This document shows, one piece after another, positions 25,747 to 34,553 of a stretch of 38,411 nucleotides of DNA. This DNA comes from Paenibacillus campinasensis (lineage in GTDB: Bacteria > Bacillota > Bacilli > Paenibacillales > Paenibacillaceae). The position numbers and the translations under genes are program-made. The notes below the pieces were generated by a model that saw only the letters and a program-made list of their open reading frames with translations, did not search any database and was not told the origin of the DNA. Location: NCBI RefSeq assembly GCF_002272015.1, contig NZ_NPBY01000088.1, positions 1 to 38,411 of the forward strand. The letters run 5' to 3'. The first letter of the stretch is position 1. Every line of letters begins with the position of its first letter.

Positions 25747-25968
25747 ACATCATTCTACATAATTAATGGTTATATATATCGACATATGATGTCAATTTAT
25801 GCTACACAAAGCTAAAAAACGATAAAGGATATTTTATTTTCTATCTAGAATTATTTACCTTGGGTCAGTTTTGTTGACAAAGGAGGGATGCGAATCATTG
25901 ACGATATGCATGATGCATTCAGACCCGGACGATAGGTTGCAAGTCATTTATTGGGGAGGGGCGAAGCC
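25747..25968 (+). promoter_or_regulatory. AT-rich upstream region of the subtilase gene with small palindromes
   Basis: No gene is supported. Palindromic words are GACATATGATGTC (25781-25793), TTTGTTGACAAA (25870-25881) and ATGCATGATGCAT (25906-25918). None has a known binder that can be named from sequence. No good -35/-10 pair was found; TTGACA at 25874-25879 has no suitable -10. Confidence 0.35.
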
Positions 25969-28900
25969 TTGAGTAAAAAAGTGTTGTCTACATTGCTTAG
26001 CTTACTGTTATTGTTGTCCTTGATCATCCCGGCAGCAGGCGCTGCACCATCAACGATTGAGCTGAAACAGGGATTAAGTGCAGAGGAAGCGCTGCAGCTT
26101 AAACGGATTCTGGATGAACGGGCTCTGCTTTCCCAGTCGCCTGTACTCGATGAAGCATTGGAGAATGTCGGGTCTGGTCCGGTTCATGTCATTGTTGAAT
26201 TGTCTGAGGAGCCTGTCGCTTTGGCGAAGGGGATCTCCACGTTTTCCGGCCGGTCATTTACCACATCGGCTGAAGCGAGAGTGGAAGCTCAGGTACAGAA
26301 GCAGCAGGAGAGCTTTGAGCGTACTTTGAATGCAAATGATATTGAATTTGAGATTCATAATCAGTACAGCCATGCTTTTAATGGGGTGGCGCTTGAGGTG
26401 GAAGGCAGCCAGGTGGAAGAGCTGCTGGAAATTCCGGGGGTGCTTGGCGTATACCCGGATCTGGAAGTTGAGGTTGAACCGAAGAAGGGCGAGGCTAGCC
26501 CTTATATGAAGGATACCGGGCCTTACATCGGAGCTCCTGAGGTGTGGGATCTGGGTTACAAAGGAAAAGGCATTAAGGTGGGGGTTATTGATACAGGCAT
26601 CGATTACACCCATCCTAATTTAATAGATGCTTATAAAGGCGGATACGACTTCGTTGATAATGACGATGATCCTTATGAAGCAACGCCGCTTGACTGGGAG
26701 AATGATCCGCAGAACCGTCCACCGGTGAATGCCAACGGAAGAACCTTCTGGACGGACCATGGCACGCATGTCGCGGGTACGATTGCGGCTCGCCCAGCCG
26801 GGGAATTCGGGGTGGTCGGCATTGCGCCGGAAGCCGAGATTTATGCTTATCGCGTACTGGGCCCGTACGGCAGCGGATATTCCAGCTGGGTGCTGGGCGG
26901 GATTGACCGCTCGGTTGCGGATGGGATGGATGTGATCAACCTTTCGCTTGGTAACTCGCGCAATGATCCGGATTATATTACGTCCGTGGCGATGAATAAT
27001 GCCGCGCTCGCGGGTGTCGTGCCGGTCGTCTCTGCCGGGAACAGCGGTCCGGCTCGCTGGACGCTGGGATCGCCGGCCGCGTCTGCGTTTGCGATTTCGG
27101 TGGGCAACTCAACGGGTCCAAGCGATCAGATTACCGCTACGACGTACTTTTTCACGGAGGATGATCCGGATTTGAATCTGCCGCAGACTGATGGAAGCAA
27201 GGCTCCGGCGGAGCTTGGTCAGTCCGGTAGTGTGGAGCCGGCGGTTCCGAATGCGGACGCTTCTCCGGAGGCATCTCCTGGAGAGGATGAAGCTGCAGGG
27301 CAGGGGGATGCCCCGGCTGAGATCGCCGCTGGATCTGACGGAAGCGCTGAAGCTCAAGCAGCAGAAGTAGCGAACGGCGACGTGGCAGAAGATAACGCGG
27401 CTGCGGGGTCTGATGAGAGCAGCGCGAACCTGCAGCAGGCTGGTGATAACGCGGAGGCAACGGATCATTCTTTAGCCGAGGCGGCAGATGAAGCAGCGCT
27501 CGAAGCTGCCGCTGCTGCAATCGCGCCTGCACCGGCGCCGGTGAGCGTAGTGTCTGCGACCTACGATATTGATTTTATGGCCTGGAATCTGGCTCATGAT
27601 CCTGCTGATGTGTTGCAGGGAGATTATGAATTGGTATTCGCCGGTCTTGGTTATCCTGAGGATTTTGCAGGACTGGACGCCACGGGCAAAATTGCGTTAA
27701 TCCAGCGGGGGGTGATCCCGTTTGTGGACAAGATTGAAGCTGCCCGAGTGGCAGGAGCGGCGGGAGCGATCATATACAACAATGTGGATGAGTCCAATCC
27801 GGTCGCTATTCTTGGAGACAGCTTTTTCTTCATCCCTACGGCCAGAATGACCAAACAGGATGGGGAGCAGGTCAAAGCGCTGCTCGAGGCCAATCCTGGA
27901 TTGAAGGTTCGATTCACTGATTTTGACCGGATTCAGATTGAGGGTGATGACATCAACAGCTCGAGCTCTCGCGGACCGGCCAAGAAAACGCTGGATATCA
28001 AGCCGGATGTCGTTGCACCAGGAACGAGCATCCTGTCCTCGATCCCTGCCTACGGCAGAGATGATCCGCAAGCGGATTACGAACAGGCGTATGACCGTTT
28101 TACAGGAACGAGTATGGCTGCGCCGCATGTAGCGGGGCTGGCTGCGCTTCTGGTGGAGAAGAACAGAAACTGGAGTCCGTTTGATGTCAAAGTAGCGTTG
28201 ATGAACAACGCGAAGGTACTGGATACAACAACGTACGACGTGATCGACCAAGGAGCGGGCCGGGTGCAGGCGCTGAAATCGATTCAGGCAGAAGCCTTGG
28301 TGAAGGTGCTCGATAAGACGTCTTACGAAGAATATGGTGTGAGAAACGAACATGACAATATTACGGGCAGCATCAGCTTTGGCAATTTCACAGGGTTGAC
28401 GTCCAAGACGATCAGCAAAAAAATAAGGGTTGAACAGCTGGGGCCAGCCGGAGGCGGAGCGTACACGGTGGATGTGCGCACATTCAAACAAACGCCGGGG
28501 GTGTCCGTCACTGTCGATAAGACGTCCTTTACATTGAACGGTCAAGAGGAATTGACCGTCACGATCGAGGTTCCGGAGGGCATCTCCGGTGTGTATGAGC
28601 ATCACGGATATATTACCTTGAGCAATGGTTCGCAGTCCTATTCCGTTCCGTTTGCCGCTTTCTTCAATCTGGAGATGACGGGCATTAAATACACCAAGGT
28701 ATATAGCGATACCGAAGCATTTTTACCGCATTTCCAGCTGGATCAATTCCGGGAGCTGGATAAGATCAATCTGGCGTTTGAATTTTATAATCCGATGGAG
28801 ATTGTCATTGTAGATCTGTACGACAGTTTAAATCCCGAATCCGGCAAGGATAAAGACGGGATTATCGGTCAAATCTTTGGTGCTCAGGGGTCGTTTGGTG

Positions 28901-30549
28901 CCAATACCGCCTACAGCATTGGCTGGGACGGGAAATATATCGACTACGAGACCGAGGAAGAGCGTGAAATCGAAGATGGGCTCTACTCCATTGAGATTGC
29001 AGCTTTGGGAACTAATGGCCGAGCGTTCGGTGACTATGCTTCGATACCATTCTTTGTGAAAAGAGAAGCGCCGGTTATTCAAGCGGATGCTCCTGTTAAC
29101 GGAAGCCAGCCGGTGCTGACAGGAACGATTGACGACCTGTACGTCACAGCGGCACCTGCCGTGTGGGATGAATGGGCGCTGAAGCTGGATGTGAGTGAGT
29201 GGCTGGATGCCCGTTATACCATCAAACGCGGCAACCAATCGGTGAAGCAGGGAACCTTTGATGTGGAACAGGACGGTTCCTTCCGCATCGCGCTTGACGG
29301 GCTTGCGAATGGCAATTACGTCGTCGAACTGTCTGTGAAGGATCGCCAAGGGTTCGAAGGCAAGGCGTCCGCCTCGGTTCAGGTGACGGGTAGACCTAGC
29401 GATCCTGGTCCGGGTAGTCCGGGTGCGCCGGGTGGCGGCGGTAGTGGCGGCAGCGGTGGCGGCGGTGGCTCCAATGCGGGCGGCGCTCCAGCTCCTGTCC
29501 CGTCACCGGCTCCAGAACGGATCGGAGATGCCAGGGTGACCGAGAAGAAGAATGCTGACGAATCGGTTTCGGCTACGATTGAATTGCTAGAGAATGAAGT
29601 GACGGCACAACTGGCTGCGGAAAGTGAGGAAGTGCGGCTGGATGTTTCGAAGATTGATTTTGCGAAATACAGTGATTTTACATTTACGCTAAGTAAAGCA
29701 GCAGCGGATAGCATCAAGGAGTCCGGCAAGCCATTGGTGATTGAAGGTGCAGGATTTACGCTGACTTTGCCGGCAGATTCATTGAATGAGTTTGCGGTTT
29801 CCGGCGGAGGAATCGGGATCACGGCAGCCTATACAGGCATCGAGCGCAGCGATGACTCCAATCTGACGACGGTGACACCTGCGTTTGTGCTCAAGCATGA
29901 AGGCGAGCTGGATCAGCCGATCTTGCTCTCGCTGCATTATAATCCCGGTACGGTGAAGGACGCTCGCAAGGTCGGCATCTTCACGGTTTCGGCTGAGGGG
30001 ACCTTGACGTATGCAGGGCTGCCGCACTCTTCTGCGCGAGGCATCATCAGCATCGAGATCGTTTCTCCTGGCAGCTACATCGCGGCAGAGAATAATGTGA
30101 CCTTCAACGACATTTCCGGACACTGGGCGCAGCAAGAAATTGAGGTTGCAGCAGCTCATCACGTTACGAACGGCACCGGAGCTGGTCGATTCTCTCCAAG
30201 CAGTACGATCACGCGTGCCGAGTTCGCGACATTGCTTGACCGAATTTTTGCGACTGGCATCAGCTGGGAAGAACGAAGCCAGGAGCCGGGAGCCCGTGCC
30301 GCACTGACGCGTGAAGAGATGGTGGTCATGATCACAGGGGCGCTTGGCGCAGAGCTCGGCACCGGACCGCTGAATTTCGTGGATGCCAGCTCGATTGCTT
30401 CTGAAGCTCAGGCGGCGGTAGCATTTGCCGTGAACAACGGACTGATCAAAGGGATGAACGGCAACCGGTTTGCTCCAGAAGAAACATCGACCCGGGCGCA
30501 GGTATCGGTGATTGTATACCGTCTGCTCGAGTATCTGGATAAGATCTGA
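25969..30549 (+). CDS. Secreted Vpr-like subtilisin-family protease with SLH cell-wall anchor
   Basis: A 1526-residue extracellular serine protease (peptidase S8). Numbered from TTG 25969 (ribosome binding site GGGGAGGGG): a signal peptide ending near residue 27 (PAAGAAPS), an inhibitor I9-like propeptide at about 70-170, then the catalytic domain with Asp208 (VIDTGIDYTHPN), His264 (DHGTHVAGTI), oxyanion Asn358 (SAGNSGPA) and Ser715 (GTSMAAPHVAG). A protease-associated domain is inserted at about 555-614 (KIALIQRG, AGAAGAIIYNN), as in Vpr and C5a-peptidase relatives. Before it, residues 407-524 are an Ala/Glu/Asp-rich low-complexity insert. Beta-sandwich domains, a Gly/Pro linker at about 1143-1184 and an SLH region from 1379 to the end follow. 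The middle SLH unit is shortened. The enzyme is probably bound to the cell wall and degrades peptides at the surface. Confidence 0.9.
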   Translation: MSKKVLSTLLSLLLLLSLIIPAAGAAPSTIELKQGLSAEEALQLKRILDERALLSQSPVLDEALENVGSGPVHVIVELSEEPVALAKGISTFSGRSFTTSAEARVEAQVQKQQESFERTLNANDIEFEIHNQYSHAFNGVALEVEGSQVEELLEIPGVLGVYPDLEVEVEPKKGEASPYMKDTGPYIGAPEVWDLGYKGKGIKVGVIDTGIDYTHPNLIDAYKGGYDFVDNDDDPYEATPLDWENDPQNRPPVNANGRTFWTDHGTHVAGTIAARPAGEFGVVGIAPEAEIYAYRVLGPYGSGYSSWVLGGIDRSVADGMDVINLSLGNSRNDPDYITSVAMNNAALAGVVPVVSAGNSGPARWTLGSPAASAFAISVGNSTGPSDQITATTYFFTEDDPDLNLPQTDGSKAPAELGQSGSVEPAVPNADASPEASPGEDEAAGQGDAPAEIAAGSDGSAEAQAAEVANGDVAEDNAAAGSDESSANLQQAGDNAEATDHSLAEAADEAALEAAAAAIAPAPAPVSVVSATYDIDFMAWNLAHDPADVLQGDYELVFAGLGYPEDFAGLDATGKIALIQRGVIPFVDKIEAARVAGAAGAIIYNNVDESNPVAILGDSFFFIPTARMTKQDGEQVKALLEANPGLKVRFTDFDRIQIEGDDINSSSSRGPAKKTLDIKPDVVAPGTSILSSIPAYGRDDPQADYEQAYDRFTGTSMAAPHVAGLAALLVEKNRNWSPFDVKVALMNNAKVLDTTTYDVIDQGAGRVQALKSIQAEALVKVLDKTSYEEYGVRNEHDNITGSISFGNFTGLTSKTISKKIRVEQLGPAGGGAYTVDVRTFKQTPGVSVTVDKTSFTLNGQEELTVTIEVPEGISGVYEHHGYITLSNGSQSYSVPFAAFFNLEMTGIKYTKVYSDTEAFLPHFQLDQFRELDKINLAFEFYNPMEIVIVDLYDSLNPESGKDKDGIIGQIFGAQGSFGANTAYSIGWDGKYIDYETEEEREIEDGLYSIEIAALGTNGRAFGDYASIPFFVKREAPVIQADAPVNGSQPVLTGTIDDLYVTAAPAVWDEWALKLDVSEWLDARYTIKRGNQSVKQGTFDVEQDGSFRIALDGLANGNYVVELSVKDRQGFEGKASASVQVTGRPSDPGPGSPGAPGGGGSGGSGGGGGSNAGGAPAPVPSPAPERIGDARVTEKKNADESVSATIELLENEVTAQLAAESEEVRLDVSKIDFAKYSDFTFTLSKAAADSIKESGKPLVIEGAGFTLTLPADSLNEFAVSGGGIGITAAYTGIERSDDSNLTTVTPAFVLKHEGELDQPILLSLHYNPGTVKDARKVGIFTVSAEGTLTYAGLPHSSARGIISIEIVSPGSYIAAENNVTFNDISGHWAQQEIEVAAAHHVTNGTGAGRFSPSSTITRAEFATLLDRIFATGISWEERSQEPGARAALTREEMVVMITGALGAELGTGPLNFVDASSIASEAQAAVAFAVNNGLIKGMNGNRFAPEETSTRAQVSVIVYRLLEYLDKI

Positions 30550-30563
30550 AGCTTTAAAGCGAG

Positions 30564-30603
30564 ACAACAAAGACCCTGATATCAGGGTTTTTGTTGTTTT
30601 TTT
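30564..30603 (+). terminator. Terminator after the subtilase gene
   Basis: A 17-base arm 30564-30580 mirrors 30581-30597 (centre GAT-ATC), almost a perfect palindrome, with T-rich sequence after it. It can work on both strands. Confidence 0.88.
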
Positions 30604-30732
30604 CTGGGGATGCCCCTATGAATGGGGCAGGAACGCTTCATCTCACCAAATATCCCTCTTATGAGGGATGTATCTTGGTCTGGGCAAAAGATACTATTTT
30701 ACTAGGTATGCAGTCTGAATTGGGGTGATTTT
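30604..30732 (+). other. Leader region with two hairpins before the repeat protein gene
   Basis: TGCCCC pairs with GGGGCA around seven bases near 30609-30627, and ATCCCTC pairs with GAGGGAT around TTAT near 30652-30669. No riboswitch class is recognised and no good promoter is seen. GGGGTGA serves as ribosome binding site for GTG 30733. Confidence 0.4.
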
Positions 30733-33700
30733 GTGTACCGCAAATATGACGCAAGGAGGGAAAGAGCTATTAAACGTGTTGCAGCACAAGCATTTAAGAT
30801 AATGGCCATGATTGTACCATTGCTACTGAGTACACTGGTCATACCAGTGAAGGATCAGGCATCTGCGTTTAATGTACAGGCCGAAACGATTGGTGCCGTT
30901 TATTATGATCCTAGAGGAGTATCCACGGTGCTCCACATCTACAGCGACGGGACAAGCATTAAGTCATTGTCAGACATTAGTCAAGTTCCTTCGGACGCAC
31001 GCTGGGTTACGTTCATGGTGATTTACATGGAGGGAGCCGAGATTTATTACAGCCGGGACGGTGTTACAACCGAGAAGAAAAAGATTAGCAGCTGGAACGA
31101 AATACCTGCCGATGTAAAGTGGCTGACATTAAGCAATTTTGATGGGTCCTTCAGCGAGAATCAGCTTATCTCCAACCAGCAATATACGTACAGCGTTGAT
31201 GGAGTCAATGTATTAAGTGGTCCTGAAGTGCCGGCCAATGCGTTATGGGCAACATTGAGCTACTATACAACGACCTGGGCTGGCGAGGGTAGGGCCTTGA
31301 ATTACAGTCGCTCCCGAGAGACTTACACACTTAATGTGGACCCTATTCGGAGCGCTTCGATTCGATCTAATGGGGCGGATCCCACCTATGCCAAAGCCGG
31401 CGATGAGGTGACCCTTAGAATTACTTCTCTTCCATCGCGGCGATTGACCGGCCTAAGTATAGCTGGACAGGCTGTGACGGCCAGCTCGAACGCGGACTTA
31501 ACCGAGTCTTGGGCCACTGTTACACTAGGTCCCTCAACTCCTGAAGGGATAATAGATTTCCTCGTAGAATACGAGGATGGAAGCCAAGGCAGGACCTTAA
31601 CGGCAACGACTGACGGAAGCTCTGTGCTTTTTGACAATACGCCCCCTTCCGTAACACTTACGCCATCCACATCGGATTGGACGCAGGATAACGTGATCAT
31701 TAACGTACAATCGCAAGATCTTGGGAGTGGAATTCAAGTCGAAAAATGGGCAGAAGGCCGGCTCGATGCAGCATACTTCCGAAGCGGGGGCAACTTGGCT
31801 TCAGGTAAAGTTATAACTGCATATCAGAACGGGTGGTATACCTGGTATGCGAAAGATCGAGCGGGAAATGAAACGGTACAGTCCATTGAAATTGCAAATA
31901 TAGATCGTATCGCGCCTTCCTTGAACCTGTCTTCTTCTCCGACGGATTGGACTTCAGTGGTTACCATATCAGCAGATGCCGTGGATCATGAGAGCGGAAT
32001 CTACTTCACGCATTGGGCTCCGGGCGTCCAGCCTGTTTCGTTCTTTAAAAATCGCAGGGGAAACTTTTTTCGAGGCAGCTTTAATGTAACGAGCAATGGC
32101 GACTATACCGTTTATGCCGAAGATTATGCAGGAAATGCAGCGACAAGACAGATCGCTATTCATAATCTGGACGACATTCCGCCGGCCATTTCGTGGACAC
32201 CTTCTACAATCGAACCAACCGCAAAGGATGTCGTCATTACGGTCGACGTCTCTGATCAGGAAAGCGGAGTCGATATCGTGAAGTGGGCGGCTGGACAGCA
32301 GCAGGCCTCTTATTTTGCCACAGGTGGCACGGAGGTGCAGGGTGCGAATTTCGCGGTTTCGGAGAACGGGTTATACACGATTTATGCCAGGGACAAAGCT
32401 GGGAATGAACAGTTGGAGACCGTAGAAATCACTAATATTTATAACAATGGGTCGAGTCTTCAACTATCTCTCGGCAATCCTGGCTGGACGAATATGCCCG
32501 TTCGCATTCAGCTCGATATTACGGGGAATGGAAGTGGTATCTCTGTTCAAAAATGGGCCTACGGCCAGCGGGATTCCCAATATTTCGAAAATGAAGGGAC
32601 TCTGTTGGCGGGTACGAGTTTTACAGTTGACAGCAACGGGATGTATTCCGTTTATATCAAAGACAATGCCGGATATGAGGATGTGGCTGTTATCGAGGTT
32701 ACCCGCATCGATCGAGAAGAGCCGGTCATATTGGAGCCGATACTGACCCCAGATACATGGACAAACCAGTCTGTTGAGGTAAAGGCAGATGCCACTGACA
32801 ATTCAGGGATGGTATCTCGAATGAAGTGGGCGCCCGGTGTGCAGGACGATGTATACTTCCAGCAAGGCGGTGGGAAACCATTCCAAGACGTATTTCTCGT
32901 TGATATTAACGGAGATTATACGATTTATGCGGAAGACGCTGCCGGTAACGGGAGTGTGAGGGGTCTGAAGGTGAATAATATTGATGTGCAGCTGCCGATC
33001 GTGCATCTGCAGATCTCCACCGATCTGCCAACCAATGAGAACGTTACTGTGATGGCTGACGTTTACGGTACCCTCAGTCCGATAGCCGCGATGAAATGGG
33101 CGCCGGGGCAGCGGTCGATATCCTATTTTGGCACGCAGGGGACCGAATTTGACGGAGGCTTTGAGGCGGAGTTAAACGGATGGTATACCATATATGCCGA
33201 GAGCGCTGCGGGAAATAAGCAGATTGAAATGATTGAAATTCATAACATATTTAAGGATAAGCCTGTCATTCAGCTTGCAGCCTCCCCAACTGTACCGACG
33301 AAAGATAATGTAACGGTTACGGCTTCGGTTTATGCTCCGAACCCGATTGTCGATCGGAAGCTTGCGTATGGACAGCTTGATAAGGCTTATTTCAGCCACG
33401 GAGGTGACCTGTGGAGTGATCAGCTGGAGGTCCATGACAATGGCTGGATCACTTATTATGTACGGGATCATGCTGGCAATGAAGCGTTGAAGCAGCTGGA
33501 AATTACGAATATTGACCGTGAGAAGCCTGTAATTACACTGCTTGGTGATGCCAGCATTACGATAGTTCAACATACTGACTTTGTTGATCCTGGAGCGGTT
33601 GCAAGTGACAATATGGATGGTGACGTCACGGATCGTATCCAGGTTACAGGTCAAGTGGATTCATCGAAACCGGGACAATATATACTTCAATATTCAGTAA

Positions 33701-34488
33701 CTGATCGCGCAGGGAATGAGGCCGAGGAAGTAATTCGAACCGTTACTGTTACGCCTCTGCCTGATAAAGGAGATTCGGAATGGCCTAATCCTTGGCCGGG
33801 AAGCGGAGGCACCTGGTCGGGTCCGCCTGCTGCTGATAAGGGAGAGGGGGATGGAGGGACTAAAGTGCCGATTCCTGGAAAGGGAACGGAAGAAACGCCT
33901 CCTGAACCAACGGTCCCTGACGCAGGTAAAGAACCTATGGCCTTGCATGATATTTCTGGACACTGGGCAGAAGTGGCAATACGAGCACTATATGATCGGG
34001 AGCTGGTGAAGGGATATCCTGATGGGACTTACAAGCCTGACCTTCCGGTTACCCGGGCGGAATTTGTTACACTGCTCGTGCGCAGCCTTCAATTGGACGG
34101 AGAAGGTAAGGCTCCTTTTACCGATTCAGCCGATCATTGGGCTAGCAGCGCCATCAATGCTGCAGTTGAACACGGAATTGTTGAAGGATACAGCAGCCGG
34201 GCCTTCGGTCCCAATGATCCAATCACCCGGGAGCAGATGGCTGTCATGCTGTCTAGGTCCGGCCAGCAAGCGGGCATTCTTTCCCGTGATTCCGATCCAG
34301 GAGAGCTATCCTTTAAGGATCAGAGCTCCATTTCAGCTTGGGCACGTGAACATGTATCTGCCCTCATTGATAGTCGGATGATGAACGGTTATCCTAATGA
34401 TCGCTTCCTGCCTCAGGGGTATGCAACACGAGCCGAGGTGGCCGCAGTTATATACCGCTTTATCCTAACTCAAGAGCACCGCAAGTAA
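30733..34488 (+). CDS. Secreted SLH-anchored surface protein with seven tandem Ig-like repeats
   Basis: A 1251-residue protein starting at GTG. Basic N terminus and a hydrophobic stretch (FKIMAMIVPLLLSTLVIPV) form a signal peptide, cleaved near residues 45-52. Residues 65-185 hold three short units ending in a Pro...Trp-x-Thr pattern (Trp91, Trp130, Trp172). Residues 304-930 are seven tandem repeats of about 90 residues. Residues 931-1010 form a different Ig-like domain (VDPGAVASDNMDGDVTDRI, then YSVTDRAGNEA), similar to DUF5011. A Gly/Pro/Asp-rich linker leads to three complete SLH motifs from about 1070 (DISGHWAEVAIRALYDREL, PITREQMAVMLSRS, WAREHVSALIDSRMM). It is probably fixed to secondary cell-wall polymer and extends outward. 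No enzyme domain is seen; adhesion or ligand binding is possible but unproven. Confidence 0.85.
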   Translation: MYRKYDARRERAIKRVAAQAFKIMAMIVPLLLSTLVIPVKDQASAFNVQAETIGAVYYDPRGVSTVLHIYSDGTSIKSLSDISQVPSDARWVTFMVIYMEGAEIYYSRDGVTTEKKKISSWNEIPADVKWLTLSNFDGSFSENQLISNQQYTYSVDGVNVLSGPEVPANALWATLSYYTTTWAGEGRALNYSRSRETYTLNVDPIRSASIRSNGADPTYAKAGDEVTLRITSLPSRRLTGLSIAGQAVTASSNADLTESWATVTLGPSTPEGIIDFLVEYEDGSQGRTLTATTDGSSVLFDNTPPSVTLTPSTSDWTQDNVIINVQSQDLGSGIQVEKWAEGRLDAAYFRSGGNLASGKVITAYQNGWYTWYAKDRAGNETVQSIEIANIDRIAPSLNLSSSPTDWTSVVTISADAVDHESGIYFTHWAPGVQPVSFFKNRRGNFFRGSFNVTSNGDYTVYAEDYAGNAATRQIAIHNLDDIPPAISWTPSTIEPTAKDVVITVDVSDQESGVDIVKWAAGQQQASYFATGGTEVQGANFAVSENGLYTIYARDKAGNEQLETVEITNIYNNGSSLQLSLGNPGWTNMPVRIQLDITGNGSGISVQKWAYGQRDSQYFENEGTLLAGTSFTVDSNGMYSVYIKDNAGYEDVAVIEVTRIDREEPVILEPILTPDTWTNQSVEVKADATDNSGMVSRMKWAPGVQDDVYFQQGGGKPFQDVFLVDINGDYTIYAEDAAGNGSVRGLKVNNIDVQLPIVHLQISTDLPTNENVTVMADVYGTLSPIAAMKWAPGQRSISYFGTQGTEFDGGFEAELNGWYTIYAESAAGNKQIEMIEIHNIFKDKPVIQLAASPTVPTKDNVTVTASVYAPNPIVDRKLAYGQLDKAYFSHGGDLWSDQLEVHDNGWITYYVRDHAGNEALKQLEITNIDREKPVITLLGDASITIVQHTDFVDPGAVASDNMDGDVTDRIQVTGQVDSSKPGQYILQYSVTDRAGNEAEEVIRTVTVTPLPDKGDSEWPNPWPGSGGTWSGPPAADKGEGDGGTKVPIPGKGTEETPPEPTVPDAGKEPMALHDISGHWAEVAIRALYDRELVKGYPDGTYKPDLPVTRAEFVTLLVRSLQLDGEGKAPFTDSADHWASSAINAAVEHGIVEGYSSRAFGPNDPITREQMAVMLSRSGQQAGILSRDSDPGELSFKDQSSISAWAREHVSALIDSRMMNGYPNDRFLPQGYATRAEVAAVIYRFILTQEHRK
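31642..33522 (+). repeat. Seven tandem protein-coding repeats of about 270 bases
   Basis: Each unit of about 90 residues starts near a Pro-Val/Ser-x-Leu strand and a Trp-Thr or Pro-Thr turn. It continues with a KWA-x-G-x5-YF core, then NG-x-YT-x-YA-x-D-x-AGN, and ends in an I-x-N-I-D/F boundary. DNA identity between units is low by eye, so the duplication is old. Confidence 0.8.
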
Positions 34489-34492
34489 AATG

Positions 34493-34534
34493 AAAAAAGC
34501 TTACTTAAGGATTATGCCTTAATGTAAGCTTTTT
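34493..34534. terminator. Bidirectional terminator between convergent genes
   Basis: AAAAAGCTTAC (34494-34504) pairs with GTAAGCTTTTT (34524-34534), extended inward by TTAAGG with CCTTAA and one bulged T. A-run on one side and T-run on the other let it serve both the SLH protein gene and the minus-strand regulator gene. Confidence 0.85.
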
Positions 34535-34553
34535 AATTTTCCGAAAGGGGGCT

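Noticed and set aside
25888..25935. Fifteen-codon leader peptide before the subtilase gene
   Set aside because: The AGGAGGG sequence abuts the ATG with no spacer, which would not support efficient initiation.
30604..30732. Riboswitch (c-di-GMP type) before the repeat-protein gene
   Set aside because: Two hairpins are present but the conserved core sequences of that class are not seen.
31642..33522. CRISPR array or DNA minisatellite
   Set aside because: The periodicity is in the protein (about 90 residues); the DNA copies differ and there are no short identical repeats with unique spacers.
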